Positions 23,545 to 38,180 are shown, counted from the first letter of the stretch. The stretch is 64,000 nt of DNA from Sapria himalayana (GCA_029783825.1 JAREIK010010524.1:1-64000), one strand, 5' to 3'. The notes: a model not told the origin generated them from the letters alone. Translations and numbers: made by a program.

Positions 23545-25994
23545 GACTGAGAGCAGAAGTTTTGGCAATTAAGGGGTCTTTAACAGAGTCTGTTCCATTG
23601 ATGAGCAGGTCCACGGCTATCTCGATTACAATATCCTGCATTGGTTCTAGTAAGCACCGACATGTTTGTCCAGGCAGAACGGAAACATAACTTCAGCAGT
23701 TCACCGACCACCATATGTAAATATTTGCTATATTAGATTAATAACATATTATGTCTTTCTATGACATGTTCTTTAGAAGCTATTTTTGATATTGTCAATT
23801 TATTTGAAGTTGCAAAAAATGCCATACATATAATTTTGATATTTTCTGTGTTTTAAGAAATGATCAAGATCAATATATGTCTTTTTTAGTAACATGGGTA
23901 CCATTTACACTTTTTAGCTATAAATGAATTTTAATTGTGCATTAATCTAGGTAAATAATATCGATTTTGATTGGCAACTAATAACACTCCACTAGTTAGT
24001 AGTAGAGAAGGTAATGGTGTGTTGAGGATTTCATTTCATGTTGTAGATTCACGAGTTTGATTTTTATTCTTAGATTGAAATCATATATTATATATATTTA
24101 CCTAATAATAAATTTAAAAGTGAATTCTTAACTCTATTACAATCTAAACAAGAAAATCCTAAATACTTCATTGATCACACACACGCACACACATAACAAA
24201 CCTTAAGTTGCTAGTACATATGAAGGTGATTTGGGGTAGAAATATTTAAATCATTAAAAAAATAAATTTTGAGTGCACAAATTAGTTTATCCGAAAGAGA
24301 TGAGCTTTAAGAATGTAATTTATTTGCCAAAACTTTTGAGTGTGAATCTCATCTTTTAATTAGTAACAATATATTTTCTCAAGCTTGCCTAAAGATAAGG
24401 TTGAGAGAAAAATTCATCTCTATGTAAATTTAATAAAGATATATGTTGATATAATACCTTGATTGTTGGAGGAATCAGCATAAGAGAATTCAAAGAAAGA
24501 AAAAATTTGAGCTAAGACATTAATAAAGTAGCTTAAGAAATGATGAAAAATTTTGTAATCAGATCCCAAATTGAAATTGTGAAATTTGGAATTTTTTTAT
24601 AAGTAACAAAACACAATATCAAAAAAAATATGTACAACATAAAGAAGCTTTAGTTAATTACATTCAATGAGAAATAAAATATAAATTTTTGTTTTGATTT
24701 TCCTAATAATAAACTCTACATCTTGTGATTTGTATACCTACAATCTTCGGTTCCTTTCTCTCCATATATGATATAGATTGTTGACAGTATGACTTTTTGG
24801 ATTAGGTGCTTTGGTGTGTTGGCTGAATAGTTTTTATGCATAATTTTGAAGGATGTTGAAAAGGAATGCATGTCCTTTTTCATTCATGTCCAATTCATTA
24901 AGCTGTCCCAATTTGCCTTTATAAATGGGCATTGAAAAAATAGATGCTAAAATAATGCTGTTTTGGAATAAAATTCACAATTCTGATTTGTTGGAGTTGA
25001 AAATAACTAATCATTTATTCTTAGTTTTTCACATTTTCCAATACATGGGTAGATGACATGTTCGGGGTTACATTTTGGTGTCTAGATAGATCTCGTCCAA
25101 GAGTTTTTTCTTTCCTTTTATCCCCAATGAGAAATTTATAGGCATCATAAATTATTCTTCTATTTTTTCTCCATTTGCTTAGATTTTCTTGAGATTGTTT
25201 AATGCTTCCATATTTTTTTATTAAGGTATCATTTGAGATTAGAGATTTTCAGAAAGGAGAATCATCTTTGAATATATAGTAGTTCTATATATTTTGAGAA
25301 TTAAGATAAAAATGATGTATCTATTTTATCTAGAGAGAATCCTCCTTCCTATTTATTCTACATAGAATTTTAGTAGGAGCAAACATCTAAGTATTTATTT
25401 TTAAATATTAATTTATTTTCTTTTAACTTTTTTGAAAAAAATTTAATTTTTATTATATTTCAAGAATTTAAAATTTTGTATTAATTATTTTTTTAAAGTT
25501 TCTTATAATCGTAAATTTTTTTTACTTATAATAATATTAATATTTACTAGTTTATTTATCAATTCAAATATTTTTGAAAATATTTTTTTTTTCTTATACA
25601 ATGAATTATTTTACATTTATATTAGTGGCAATTTTAATGTATGTTAATTTAATTTTTAAAATATCGAAAAAAATTATTATACTTATTGAATTATTTATTT
25701 AATGTTACTTTAATACAAAATTTTAAGTTTCTTAATTAAATTTTATAAAAATTTTTTGTATACTTTTTTTAAAAATTAATACATCATAAAAATAGTTATT
25801 TTAGTCCTTATTAATATAGTTTCTTTTTGTATTTTTTTATTTTTAAAATTATTTATTTATAATATCCTTTTTTAAAATTTTTACGAGGAGAGTGTATCTT
25901 TCAAGGATCGCTCATCTATAGACCATTAACATATATTTAATAAACAAAATTAAATAAAATATTAAAACTAATAATAAATTTTAAAAATTAAATA
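23545..25994. other. AT-rich CACTA-1 interior, no supported gene
   Basis: About 2.4 kb, increasingly AT-rich from 25380 on, without a convincing reading frame on either strand. Just upstream of the AP5B1 start, 23560-23660 on the minus strand has a short open stretch (VIEIAVDLLINGTDSVKDP) that I cannot assign. The phrase at 25885-25925 recurs in inverted orientation at 27860-27905 in CACTA-2, which marks it as transposon sequence. Confidence 0.6.
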
Positions 25995-27200
25995 ATTAAG
26001 TTTTGGCTAGAGAAATTCCGTCGCTAAATGCGTCGATATGTTCGGGATTTAAATAGCTAGGAAAGTTCTGTCACTAAATCCATCGCTACATTCCAGATTT
26101 GATTATCTAGCGAAGTTTCATGGCTAAATCCATCGCTATATTCAAGATTTAATTATTTAGAAAATTTCTATTGCTAAAATCCTTCGCTATATTCAGGATG
26201 TAATTGGCTAGGAAAGTTCTATCGCTAAAATCTGTAACTATGTTCATTATGTAATTAGCTAGTGAAATTTCATCGCTAAATCTATCGATATATTTTGGGA
26301 TGTAATTAGCTAGGGAAATTTCATCGTTAAAATCCATCGCTATGTCCGGATATAATTATCTAGGGAATATCGTCACTGAAATTTTTCACTATGTTCCGGT
26401 TGTAATTAGCTAGAGAAATTATGTCGCTAAATCCATCACTAATTTCTAGATTTTATTAGCTAAAGAAATTCTATTGCAAAATCAGTCGATATATTCAGGA
26501 TTTTATTAGCTATGCAAATTCTGTCACTAAATTCGTCGCTATATTCAGGATTTTATTAGCTAGGGAAATTCCATAGCTAAATCCGTTACTAAATTCCCCA
26601 CTTTTCTTGAGCAGAATTTATGAAAATATTTCATCGCTAATCCGTTGCTAAATTCTCCACATTAATTGAGCAGAATTTATGAAAATATTCTATCGCTAAT
26701 TCATTGCTAAATTCCCCGCTTTTCTTAAGCAGAATTTACAAAAATATTCCGTCACTAATCCATCACTAAATTCTCCACTTTTCTTAAGTAGAATTTAAAA
26801 AAATATTCCATTGCTAATCCGTCACTAAATTCCTCATTTTTCTTGAGCAGAATTTACAAAAATATTCCGTTGCTAATCCATCGCTAATCCATCGTAAAAT
26901 TCCCCATTTTTCTTGAGCGGAATTTACGAAAATATTCTACGGCTAATCCATCGCTAATCAATCGCTAATCCATCACTAAATTCCCCGCTTTTCTTGAGCA
27001 GAATTTACGAAATATTTTGTCACTAATCCATTACTAATTCCCCGCTTTTATTGAGTTGAATTTATGGAAAATATTCCATCGCTAATCCATTTGCAAATTT
27101 TTATTTCAATGAAAAATCATAAATTCCTTGCTATTTCCTAGCTAATCCTTTGCAATTTAGCAAGGGATTAATCCCTAGCTAAAATTTCCTAGCTAAATAA
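25995..27200. repeat. Right subterminal repeats of CACTA-1
   Basis: At least two repeat classes are present. From 26010 to 26600 a ~60-bp unit recurs, with phrases like GTCGCTAAATCC, ATATTCAGGATT and AATTAGCTAGGGAAATT. From 26600 to 27080 a ~60-70-bp unit recurs, with CCCCGCTTTTCTTGAGCAGA, ATTTACGAAAATATT and CGCTAATCC. Copies are diverged but in the same orientation. This is typical CACTA subterminal structure. Confidence 0.88.
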
Positions 27201-27215
27201 ACATTTTCTTGTATG

Positions 27216-27375
27216 GTATATAAATAGATAGATAGGTAGATAGATAGATAGGTAGATAGGTAAGTAGATTATTAGATAGTTCGATAGATATCTACATAGT
27301 TAGTAAGATATATAGTTAGATGGATAGACAAGCAGACAGATAAAAAGACAGATAGATAGACACACATACACACAG
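27216..27375 (+). repeat. 160-bp satellite remnant between two CACTA ends
   Basis: GATA/GGTA and GACA units in the same orientation as the flanking blocks lie between the right end of CACTA-1 and the left end of CACTA-2. This shows that the two elements inserted separately into the array close together. Confidence 0.9.
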
Positions 27376-28450
27376 GACTACAAAAAAAATATATGTTTAG
27401 CTATATAAATAATTCCTAGCTAAAATGAAAGGGATTCGATAGGGAATAGCAAGAGATGTTAGCTTTTGCGTTGAATTACAAATTTACGACGAATTTGTGA
27501 GGGATTATAGATAGAAATTTTCTATTAAAAAATGTCCCTGTTAATATTATCGTAGATTTTCGCACAAAGAATGTTAGCAATTTTAGCAATGACTTTAGTG
27601 ATGGATTCTTCCTAACTAATTAGATCGAGACAAAATTCGTTGCTAAATAATTATCTGAATTTTTTTTTATAATTATTTATTTATTACAAGCAATTAGTCC
27701 TTAAATAAAAAATTTCACAAAATATATGCATTTAGCTAGGTAATTTTCTCTAGCTATTTGGGCTGATAATTATTTCCATCGCTAATCTTTACTAATTTTT
27801 TTTATTTTTATATATTAGTTGATTTAATATTTGATGTAATTTTGTATATCAAAGGTTTTTCATGGTCTATAGATGAGAGATTTTTTGAAAGACACATTCT
27901 CCTCATATAATTATAAAAATCTGCTATTATAAATAAATAATTTTAAAAATATATAAATACGAATAAAAAATTATATTAATAAAGACTAAAATTATAGTTT
28001 TAATGATTATAAAATTTTAAAAAAATTATACAAAAAATCTTTCTAAAATTTGTAATTATGAAATTTAATTATATCCTTATAATTAATTATATACTTATAA
28101 TTAATTATGAAATTTTAAAAATATTTGTATCAAAAACATTAAATAATTAATTATATACTTATAATAATTTTTTAAGATTTTTTATTTAATAAATGAACAT
28201 CCATAAAAATTTCTACTAAAAAAAGATAAAATAATTAATTGTATCATTAAATAAAACATATTTACAAAAATATCTAAAGTAACGAATAAACTATTAAAGA
28301 TTTATATTATTTAAAGTTAAAAAATATATTTTTATGATTATAGGAAACTTTTAAAAAAATTATTACTAAAAGATTTCAAATTTTTGAATTATAAAAAAAA
28401 ATTTAATTTTATCATAAAATAAAAAAAAATAAATTGATATTAAGAGATAA
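27376..28450 (+). mobile_element. CACTA element 2, left end only
   Basis: GACTACAAAAAAAATATATG at 27376 resembles a CACTA terminus with its first base changed. It is followed by subterminal phrases CCTAGCTAAAATG, GGGATTATAGATAG, CGTTGCTAAAT and CCATCGCTAATC. Past 27840, ATGGTCTATAGATGAG and the following bases match, in inverted orientation, 25885-25925 of CACTA-1, and a similar AT-rich stretch follows. Element 2 therefore belongs to the same family and faces element 1. No matching right terminus is seen before satellite resumes at ~29640, so the element is truncated or its other end lies hidden. The right limit given is approximate. Confidence 0.65.
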
Positions 28451-29640
28451 ATACATAAATGTTTGAATTACATCAAAAAAATATCTTCATGTGGTTATTA
28501 AAAGAATACTTTAAGTATTTTTTAGGGTTTAAAAAAAGTTATTTAAAATATTACTAATTATATTTTTTTATCCAAAAAAAAATTAAATTTGCCCCTAAGT
28601 TGATTTGAATTCAAGTTTTATTTTTTGCCCCTATGGAAAAACATTCAAGTAGTTAAACAAATTTTCTTATCTTTGTGAAGTGAATAATCTCAAGTGTTTC
28701 TAGTCAATACCCATTTTAAATAATGTGGTAATTATGCTTGGGAAATGCTTAAATCTTTATGATAGTTTGGCAAACATTATGAATTTGACTAGAAATTAGT
28801 TGTCTTCTTCTAGGATTCATGGCTTCATGGCCCTGATTGTTTTTTTATGTTCTTCAGCATGGCTAATCGAAGCATCATATCAGGAACCAGTAAGAAGAGC
28901 AATAATAGACTCGTGCATCCATGTCACTAATAATGGGAGAGTAACTGTTAATAGAAAAGTATGCACTTGTGTACTGATTCATCTCTCTTCAAACTCTTTG
29001 AGAATTTTTTGTCTGTTTGCTAATTTTAATCCTCATCTTCTATATACAAATATTCTTCATTTTCACGCTATACAATACTTTAAATCACTATGATCAGCTT
29101 AAGGTATGAATCATTTTTTATGCTATACTGGTCTTCTTTTCTATAACTATAACTACAATCACTCTATGCAGTTTTGAGCTAATAGTTAAAAAAATGATTC
29201 TAGATGGATTTGTTCTCTGTTAAGTTCTGTATTAAAGGACTGTCCAAATCTAGCAAAGGATTTTGTGTCAATTTCTCATAGGAAATGGCCCCTCTTAAAG
29301 TATCATACCAACAACATTTCCCTATATGTGTACTCTTGTTGGAGACATAGTGTTTCTTGTTCTTCATTGCCCTGTGTTATTATCCTCACAGATTGCGTGT
29401 TTCAAAGAGGATTAGCCATAAAAGATCGGTAGAAAGTTCCATGAGATTTCACGCAGATGTAATGACGTCCATTGTGATTGCATGCTCTCCTTGGAAAATA
29501 TTTGATTGTCAGAATGGTAATATTTAGCCTTTTTTCCAACTCCTTGGCATGTTTTAAATGTGGTTGTGAGTTTAATTTGTGCTAACTATTAGAACCAAAC
29601 ATTACAGGGTGCAACTTTTCAAGGAAGCAAAGGATTGGGG
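28451..29640. other. Unassigned sequence between CACTA-2 and satellite
   Basis: This 1.2-kb stretch is AT-rich to ~28620, then of more ordinary base composition. It contains one short reading frame with a hydrophobic start (separate entry). It ends where GATA units restart near 29641. No transposon terminus or RNA gene is recognised. Confidence 0.5.
28827..29093 (+). CDS. Hypothetical short secreted-type protein fragment
   Basis: From ATG 28827 the frame reads MALIVFLCSSAWLIEASYQE, a good signal-peptide shape: a hydrophobic core, then small residues before a polar stretch. A hydrophilic part with PVRRAIIDSC follows. The frame ends at TGA 29091-29093 after 88 codons. AAAAGTATGC near 28958 could be a splice donor, and TCCTCACAG near 29391 a matching acceptor, leading into Cys-containing sequence (ACFKE, CNDVHCDC). 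If so, the downstream part of this ORF is intron. The family is not recognised. It may be a captured gene fragment or chance. Confidence 0.3.
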   Translation: MALIVFLCSSAWLIEASYQEPVRRAIIDSCIHVTNNGRVTVNRKVCTCVLIHLSSNSLRIFCLFANFNPHLLYTNILHFHAIQYFKSL

Positions 29641-30780
29641 CAAATATATAGATATACACAGATATACAAATTGTCAGATAGATAGATAGACAAATAAATA
29701 GATAAACACATAGACAGACAGATTGATTGATAGATTGAAAGGTTGATAGACTAATAGATTGACAAATAGACATATAAACTGATAATTAAATAGATAGATA
29801 TATAGATATACAAATAGATAGAAAGATAGACTGATAAACAAATACAATGATAGGTAGATTGATACATAGATAGACATATAGATAGATAGATAGACAGACA
29901 GATAACCATATTGATATATAGACAGATATATAAATAGACTGATAGATAGAAGATAGATATACAAATAAATAGATAGTCAGATAGACAAATAGATAGATAG
30001 ACAAATAGAATAATAAACTAATTTACTGATAGATAGATAAACAGACAGATAGACAGATAGATATACAAACATATAGGCAGACATATAGACAGATAGACAA
30101 ATAGACAGATAGAAAAATAGATAGATAGACAAATATATAGAAGACAGATAGATAGATAAACAAATTGTAAGAAAGATAGATAGATGGATAGACATATAGA
30201 TAGATAGATATACATATAGACAGATAGGCAAATATAGTGATAAATAGATAGATATATAGATATATAGATAGATAGATAGATAGACAGACAGATTGATAAA
30301 TAGATAGACAGATAGATATATAGATAGACAAATAGACAGATAGACAGATAGATAGATAGACATTTAGAAAAATAGACAGATAGAAAAATAGACAAATCGA
30401 TAGATATATAAAAGATAGATAGACAAATTGTCAAATAGATAAATAGACAGATAGACAAACAACCAAATAGATAGATATATGTATATAAGACAGATAGATA
30501 GATAGATAGACATATAGACAAATAAAAACAAGATATATAGTTAGATAGATAGTCAGATAGACTGATAGACAAATAAATAGATTTATAGAAAGACAAATTG
30601 ATAGACAGATAAACATATAGATAGATTGTCATATAGATAATTAGACAGATAGACTAATAGACAGGAAGATAAATAGACAAATAGTCCAATAGACAGATGG
30701 AAAGATCGATAGATAGACATATAGACAGATAAATAGATACATAGATAGACAGATAGAAAAATAGACAGATAAATAGCTTT

Positions 30781-30811
<31 letters not shown>

Positions 30812-33800
30812 TATATATATAGACCATATAGATAGATATATATATATATATACCATATAGATAGATAGACAGATAGATATATATATATTTAGACCATATA
30901 GATAGATAGACATATATATATATATATAGACTATATTGATAGATAGACAGATAGAAAGATAGATAGATCGATAGATATATAATTAGATAGATAAATAGAA
31001 AAATAGATAAATAGATAGATAGATAGATAGACAAAAATATAGATAGATAAATAGACAAATAGACAAATAGACAGATAGATAGATAAAGAGATAGACAAAT
31101 AGATAGAGGATAGACACAGACAAATAGACATTTAGAGAGATAGACAGATACACATATACACAAATAGACAGATAGAAAGATAATCAGAAGATAAATAGAT
31201 AGATAGACATTTAGAAATATAGAAAGATAGTCAGATAGATAAATAGACAGATAGACATTGAGAAAGATAGAAAGATAGATATATACAAAAATATAAAAAT
31301 AGAAAGATAATAAGATAGATAGTTAGGCAGATAGATAAATAGATAGATAAAGAGTTAAACTAATAACTAGAGACAGATAGAGAGAGAGAGATAGATATAT
31401 AGATAAACCTTATATATAGATAGACAGATAGACAGATAGACAGATAGATAAAAAAAATAGATAGATAAATAGATTGATATAGAGATAGATAGATAGATAG
31501 ACAGATAGACAGATAGACAGATAGACATATAGGCATATAAACATATAGACAATAGACAATAGACAGATAGACAGACAGACAGATAGATAGATAGATAGGC
31601 TGGATAGATAGATAGATAAACAAATAGATAGATAGACAGATAAACAGATAGACAGATAGACATATAGGCATATAGACATATAGACAATAGACATATAGAT
31701 AGATAGATAGATAGATAGATAGGCTAGATAGATAGATAGACAAATAGATAGATAGATAGATAGATAGACAGACAGATAGACAGATAGATAGATAAAAAGA
31801 TAGACATATACACAAATAGACAAATAGAAAGATAGTCACATTGATAGATAGACAGATTGACAAGTCGATATATAAAGAGATAAACCAATAAACAGATAGA
31901 TATATATATATATATATATATATATAGATACAAATACAATATAGATAGATAGATAGATAGACAAATAGATAGATAGATAGACAAATAGATATATAGACAG
32001 ATAGAGAAAAAAAAGAAAGAAAGATAGATAGATAAATAGATAGATAGAAATACATATAGATACAGAGAAAGATACACAGATAGACAGATAGATACAAACA
32101 AAGATAGACAGATAGACATGTAGAAATATATACATATAAATAGAAGTTAGATAGAAAAAAATAAATAGATGGACAAATTGTCAGATAGACAGATAGATAG
32201 ATAGACATATAGATAGATAAATAGATAGATATATATACAGAAAGATTGATAGATTGATAGATTGATAGAAATACATATAGACATAGAAACAATTAGATAG
32301 ATAGGAAGGTTGATAAATAGAGTGATAAACAGATAGACTTATAGGCATATCGACTAATAGATAGATATCTATATATCAAGATAGACTGATATACTGACAG
32401 ATAGATAGATATATAGACAGATAGACAAAAAAATAGATAGACAAATAGTCAGATAGTGAGATAGATAGATAAACAAATAGACATATAGATAAATAGATAG
32501 ATAAAGAGATTGATATATTGACAAATTGACTAATATACATATTGACATTTAGACTAATATATAAATAGAAAGATAGACTAATAGACTGATTGACTTATAG
32601 ACAGATAGAAAGATAAGTAGATAGTTAGAGAGCTAGATAAACAAATAGACAGATATTAAGATAGATAGATAGCTAGTTAGTTATATAGACAGATAGACAC
32701 ATAGACATCAAGATAGATAAATAGATAAATAGATATACAAATAGATAGATAGACAAATAGATAGATATACAAATAGGTAGATACATAGATTGATATAAAA
32801 CAGATAGACAGATAGTAAGATAGACAAATAGTAAGATAAACAGATAGTAAGATAGACAGATAGAAAGATGGACAAATAGATAGATATGTAGATAGAAAAT
32901 TAGCATGATAGACAGATAGATTAATACATAGAAGTTAGTTAGGTAGGTACTTAGATAGACAGATAGACAAATAGAGAGAAGATAGATAGATAGATAGATA
33001 GATATACAGATAGTTAGATAGATAGATAGATATACATATAGTCAGATAGACAAATAGATAGACAAATAGATAGATAGATAGATAGACAGATAGACAGATA
33101 TACATATAGATAGATAAATAGAGAGATATATAGACTAATAGATAGATATACAGATAGACAAAAAGAAAAAAAAGACTAATAGACAGATAAACAGACAGAG
33201 ATACAGATTAACAGATAGACAGTAAGAGAATTAGATAGATAGACCGATAAATAGATATATAGATAAACAATATAGATAGATAGATAGATTGACATATAGA
33301 TTGAAAAATAAATAGACAAATAAAAAAATAGACAGATATACAGATAGACAAATAGAAAAATTGATTGATTGATGGATATACAGATAGATAGATATATAGA
33401 TAGATAGACAAATATATAGATAAATGGATAGACAGATATATTGATAAATGGAGAGACAGACAGGCAGACAGATAGATGGATACCAGATAGACAGATACAC
33501 ACATATAAAGATAGAAAGATAGATAGATAGATAACAGATAGATAGATACACACATATACAGATAAATAGATAAATATATAAAGAGATAGATAGATTGATA
33601 TAAAAATATATAAACATATAGGCTGATAGATAGAAAAACAGATTGACAATAATACAAATAGATAAATATACTAATAAATAGAATGACATATAGGTAGATA
33701 GCAAGATTCATAGATAGACATAAAGACATATAGGCAGATAAACAGATAGACAGATAGACAAATAGACAGATAAATAGATGTTTAGTAGTTAGATAGACAG

Positions 33801-33945
33801 ATAGACAGATTGATAGATAGATTTATTGACATATATACTTATAGATATATAGACAATTAGAAATATAGATAGATAGACTAATAGATAGACAGACAAATAG
33901 TTTGATAGACAGATAAATAGATAGGATATAGAAAGATAGACAGAT

Positions 33946-33981
<36 letters not shown>

Positions 33982-36797
33982 AGATACATAGATATACATA
34001 TAGATAATTAGACATATATATAGATATATATATACTGACAGACAGACAGATAGATAGATATATAGACATATAGACAGATATATAGATATAACATATAGAT
34101 ATTTAGATAGATAGACAGATAGACAGATAGATAGATAGACACATAGACAGATAGATAGAAAGATAGATTGACAGAGAGAGATAAATATACAAATACATAG
34201 ATAAATAGATAGATAGACATATAAATAAAAAATATACAGATAGATAGATATACAGATATACATATAGATAGATAGACAAATAGACATCTAAACAGATAGA
34301 CAGATAAATAGAAACATAGATAGATAGATAGATAGATATATAGACTGTTAGAGAGATTGCCCAAAAAACATTAAACTTATAGACTTATAGATAGAAAGAC
34401 AAATTGACAAATAGACAGATAGATAGATAAACTAAGAAACATATACATAGATAGGCAGATAGCCAGATTCATAGATAGACATATAGATAGATAACAGATA
34501 GACATAATGACAGATAGACAGATAGACATATAATGAGATAGATTGATAGATTAAAAGATAGACATATTGACATATAGACTAATAAAATGATAGACAGATA
34601 GATAGATAGACTAATAGATAGATAGACACATAGGGAGATAGCCAGATGGACAAATAAATAGATATCTAGATAGATAGATGAAAGATAGATAAATATATAG
34701 ATAGATAGACAGATTGATAGATAGACATATATAAAAATAGACTGAAAAATAGATATATAGATATCTAGATAAAGAAATAGACACATAAACAGATATACAT
34801 ATATACAATAGATAGATAAATAGATATATAAAAGATAGATAGACAAATTTTTAGATTAATAGATGGACATATATACAAATAGACACAAATATAGATAGAC
34901 TAATTGACAGACAGACATATATATAGACAGTGTGTCAGATAGATAGATAGATAGACAGACATACAGATTGGTAGATAGGTAGATACATAGATAGACAATG
35001 AAATAGATAGATAAATATACATAAGATAGATAGACAAATAGACAGATAGATAGATAGACAAAAGATAGAAAGACACATATATAGATAGATAGAATTACAT
35101 CTAGACATATAGATAGACAGAAAGATAGATTGACATATTGACAAATAAACATATAGAAAAATAGATAGATAGACAGATGGAATGATTAATAGATTGATAA
35201 AAAGACATAAGGACATATAGCTTGATAGATAGATACATAGATTTTCAAGTAGATGGATAGATAGATAGACTAATTGATAGATAGCTAGATAGGTGAATAT
35301 CCAGATAGACAGAAAGACAAATAGATAGATAGATAGTTATATAGATATATAGAAAGATAGATAGATAGTTAGATAGATAAATAGATAAATAAAAAGACAG
35401 AAAAATAGATAGATACAGACATAGACATATAGGTAGACAGATAGATATACATATAGGCAGATAGATAGATATATAGATAGACATATAGACAGATAAACAT
35501 ATAGGCAGATAGACAGATAGACAAGTAGATAGATAATGAGATATACTAATAAATAGATATACAGATATAGAGATAGACACATAAACCATATAAATAGATA
35601 GACAAATAGATAGATATATTGATAAACTTATACAAATTTAAAAATATAGACAGATAAACAGATAGTCAGATATAGAGATAGATAGATAGACAAATAGACA
35701 GATAGATTGATATATAGATAGATAGACAAAAAGATAGATAAATAGATAGATAGATAGATAGACATATATATAGATAGACTGATAGATAGATGGATAGAAA
35801 AATAACTAGACAAATAGATAGTTAGTTAGAGAGATAGATAGACAGTTTGATAGATAAATATATATAGATAGATAGATAGATAGACAAGCAGACAGATAGA
35901 CAAACAAAGTGACATATAGTCACTAATACATATAGAAGTCACTTAGACATATAGACCAAAGACAGACATAAAGAAAAATAGACAAACAGACACAGAGAGA
36001 GATAGATTTACAAATATACATAGACAAACTAACAAAAAGATAGATAGATAGATCAGAAAATTATAAAAAGACACTAACGAATAGATATTTAGAGAGGTAG
36101 TTAGACAAATACACAAATAGAAATATAGTTAGATAGATAGATAGAAATTTAGGAGAGATAGACAGATAGAAATGTACACTTATATTTAGAAAGAGAGATA
36201 GTCAGATACATAGTTAGACAGATTGACGAGTTTAGAGATAAAAGATAAACCAATAAATAGATATACAAGTTGACCTATAGAAAGATAGACATATAAACCA
36301 TATATACATATTGATATATAGATAGATACATAAATAGATAGATGGACAGACAGACAAATAGATAGATAGATAGATAGACAGATAGACATACATAAATAGA
36401 CAGATTGAAAGATAGTAACATTGAAACATAGACAAATGGACAAGTAGATAGAGAAAAAGATAAACAGATAAACATATATACAAATAGAGAGATATAAAGA
36501 TAGACCATATAGATAGTTAGATTAATAGACAGATAGACAAATAGAGAGGTATAGATATAGACAGATAGAAAAGATAGACAGATAGACAAATACAAATATA
36601 GACAGACAGACATATAGATAGATAGATAGATAAACTGATAGATAGATAGACATATAAATAGATAGACAAATAGTTTGATAGATAGATACATAGATCGATA
36701 GATAGATAGACATATACACAAATAAATAGATAGAAAGATAGTCAGGTATATAGATAGACAAATAGACTTTTAGATAGATAGACAGATAGACAAATAG

Positions 36798-36830
<33 letters not shown>

Positions 36831-36959
36831 GACAAATATACAAATTGAGAGATAAATAGATAGATAAACAGATAAACAAAAAGATAGACACTTATACAAA
36901 TAGACAGACATTCATACACACAAAAAGAGAGAGAGAGAGAGAGATATATATATATATGC

Positions 36960-38180
36960 AGATAGAGGATTGACACAGACTGATATACATTTAGAGAGAT
37001 AAATTGATAAATATATACACAAATAGATAGATTAAAAGAGAGTTAGATATAAAAATAATTTTATAGATAAGTAGATAGATAAAGATATAAATTGATAGAT
37101 AGTTATAAAGTTAGATAGATAGGTATAAAATATAATCAAATTGACAGATAGATAATTAGATATGAAGATAGATAGAAAGATAAATAGTTAGCTAGATAAA
37201 TAGGTAAACAAATAGATAGAATTATTGAAAGATAGACAAATAGATACACAGATTGACAGATAGATAGATAGTTAAGATAGATAGGCAGATAGACAAATAG
37301 ACAAATAGATAGAAAAGTAGATAGAGAAATAAATAGATAGAGAGATAGACAAAATAGGTAGATATAAAAATAGAATGATAGACAAATATATAGATAGCTA
37401 TATAGCCATTTAGGTACATAGAAAGATAAATAGATAGATAAATAAATAAAGAGATAGATAGATAGATAGATAGTTTGATAGGTAGAAAGATAGAGTGATT
37501 GATTGATCGATGGATCGATAAATAGATAGATAGATAGACAAATAGACAAATAGACAGACTGGTAGAAAGACATATAGATAGAAAAACAAACAAACAAACA
37601 GACAAATAGAAAGATAGATATATTAATAAAAAGTTAGATAGAGCTTAGATACAGATAGATAGAAATTTAGAGAGATAGAAATATACACATATAAACAAAT
37701 AGATAGATAGAAAGATAGTCAAAAAGATAGATAAATTGACATCTAGATAGATAAAGAGATAAAATAAAAAACAGAAAGATAGATATAGTGATAGATAGAG
37801 AGATAATATAGACAGATAGATTGATTGATAAATAGATAAATAGAGAAATAGATAGATTGATATGTAGACAGATAGATAGATAGACTGATAGATAGATAGA
37901 TAGATAGATAAACAGATAGACAGATAGTCATATAGACAGATATACATATAGACATATAGTAGATAGATATATAGATAGACAGATAGACAAATAGTTAGAT
38001 AAATAAATACACAAATAGATAGATACATAGATAGATAGAAAGATAGACATATACACAAATAAACAGATAGTTAGATATATAGAAAGGCAAATAGACAAGT
38101 AGATAGTTATTCTGATAAACTGATAAATAGATAAATATATAGAAAGATAGACATATAGATCATATAGATAGATAAATAGA
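36960..38180 (+). repeat. Satellite segment copy A
   Basis: This segment aligns by eye with 42552-43820 (copy B) and more loosely with 38785-39720 (copy C). Shared ordered phrases include ATACATTTAGAGAGATAAATTG, ATAATTTTATAGATAAGTAG, GGTAAACAAATA, GAATTATTGA, AGTTAAGATAGATAGGCAG, GATACAGATAGATAGAAATT, TGACATCTAGATAG, GATATAGTGATAGATAGAGA and AGTTATTCTGATAAAC. Confidence 0.85.

Larger units (their letters stand above)
16997..27215. mobile_element. CACTA (En/Spm-like) element 1, non-autonomous, carrying host-gene sequence
   Basis: The left end reads CACAAGAAAAATCT at 16997 and the right end reads ATTTTCTTGTATGG at 27202-27215. Both are degraded forms of the plant CACTA terminus CACTACAAGAAAA and its complement. 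Inside each end lie arrays of short subterminal repeats based on CTAGCTAA and TCGCTAAAT, a family hallmark. Satellite flanks both sides. The ~10.2-kb interior holds no recognisable transposase. It holds a triplet-repeat tract and a decayed AP5B1 copy, so this is best read as a non-autonomous, gene-capturing element. The ends are mutated, no clear 3-bp duplication can be assigned in satellite, and nested later insertions cannot be excluded. Confidence 0.75.

Noticed and set aside
24700..25260. Possible gene fragment with less AT-rich composition
   Set aside because: All six frames are broken and I recognised no domain, so it is only noted as unassigned interior of CACTA-1.
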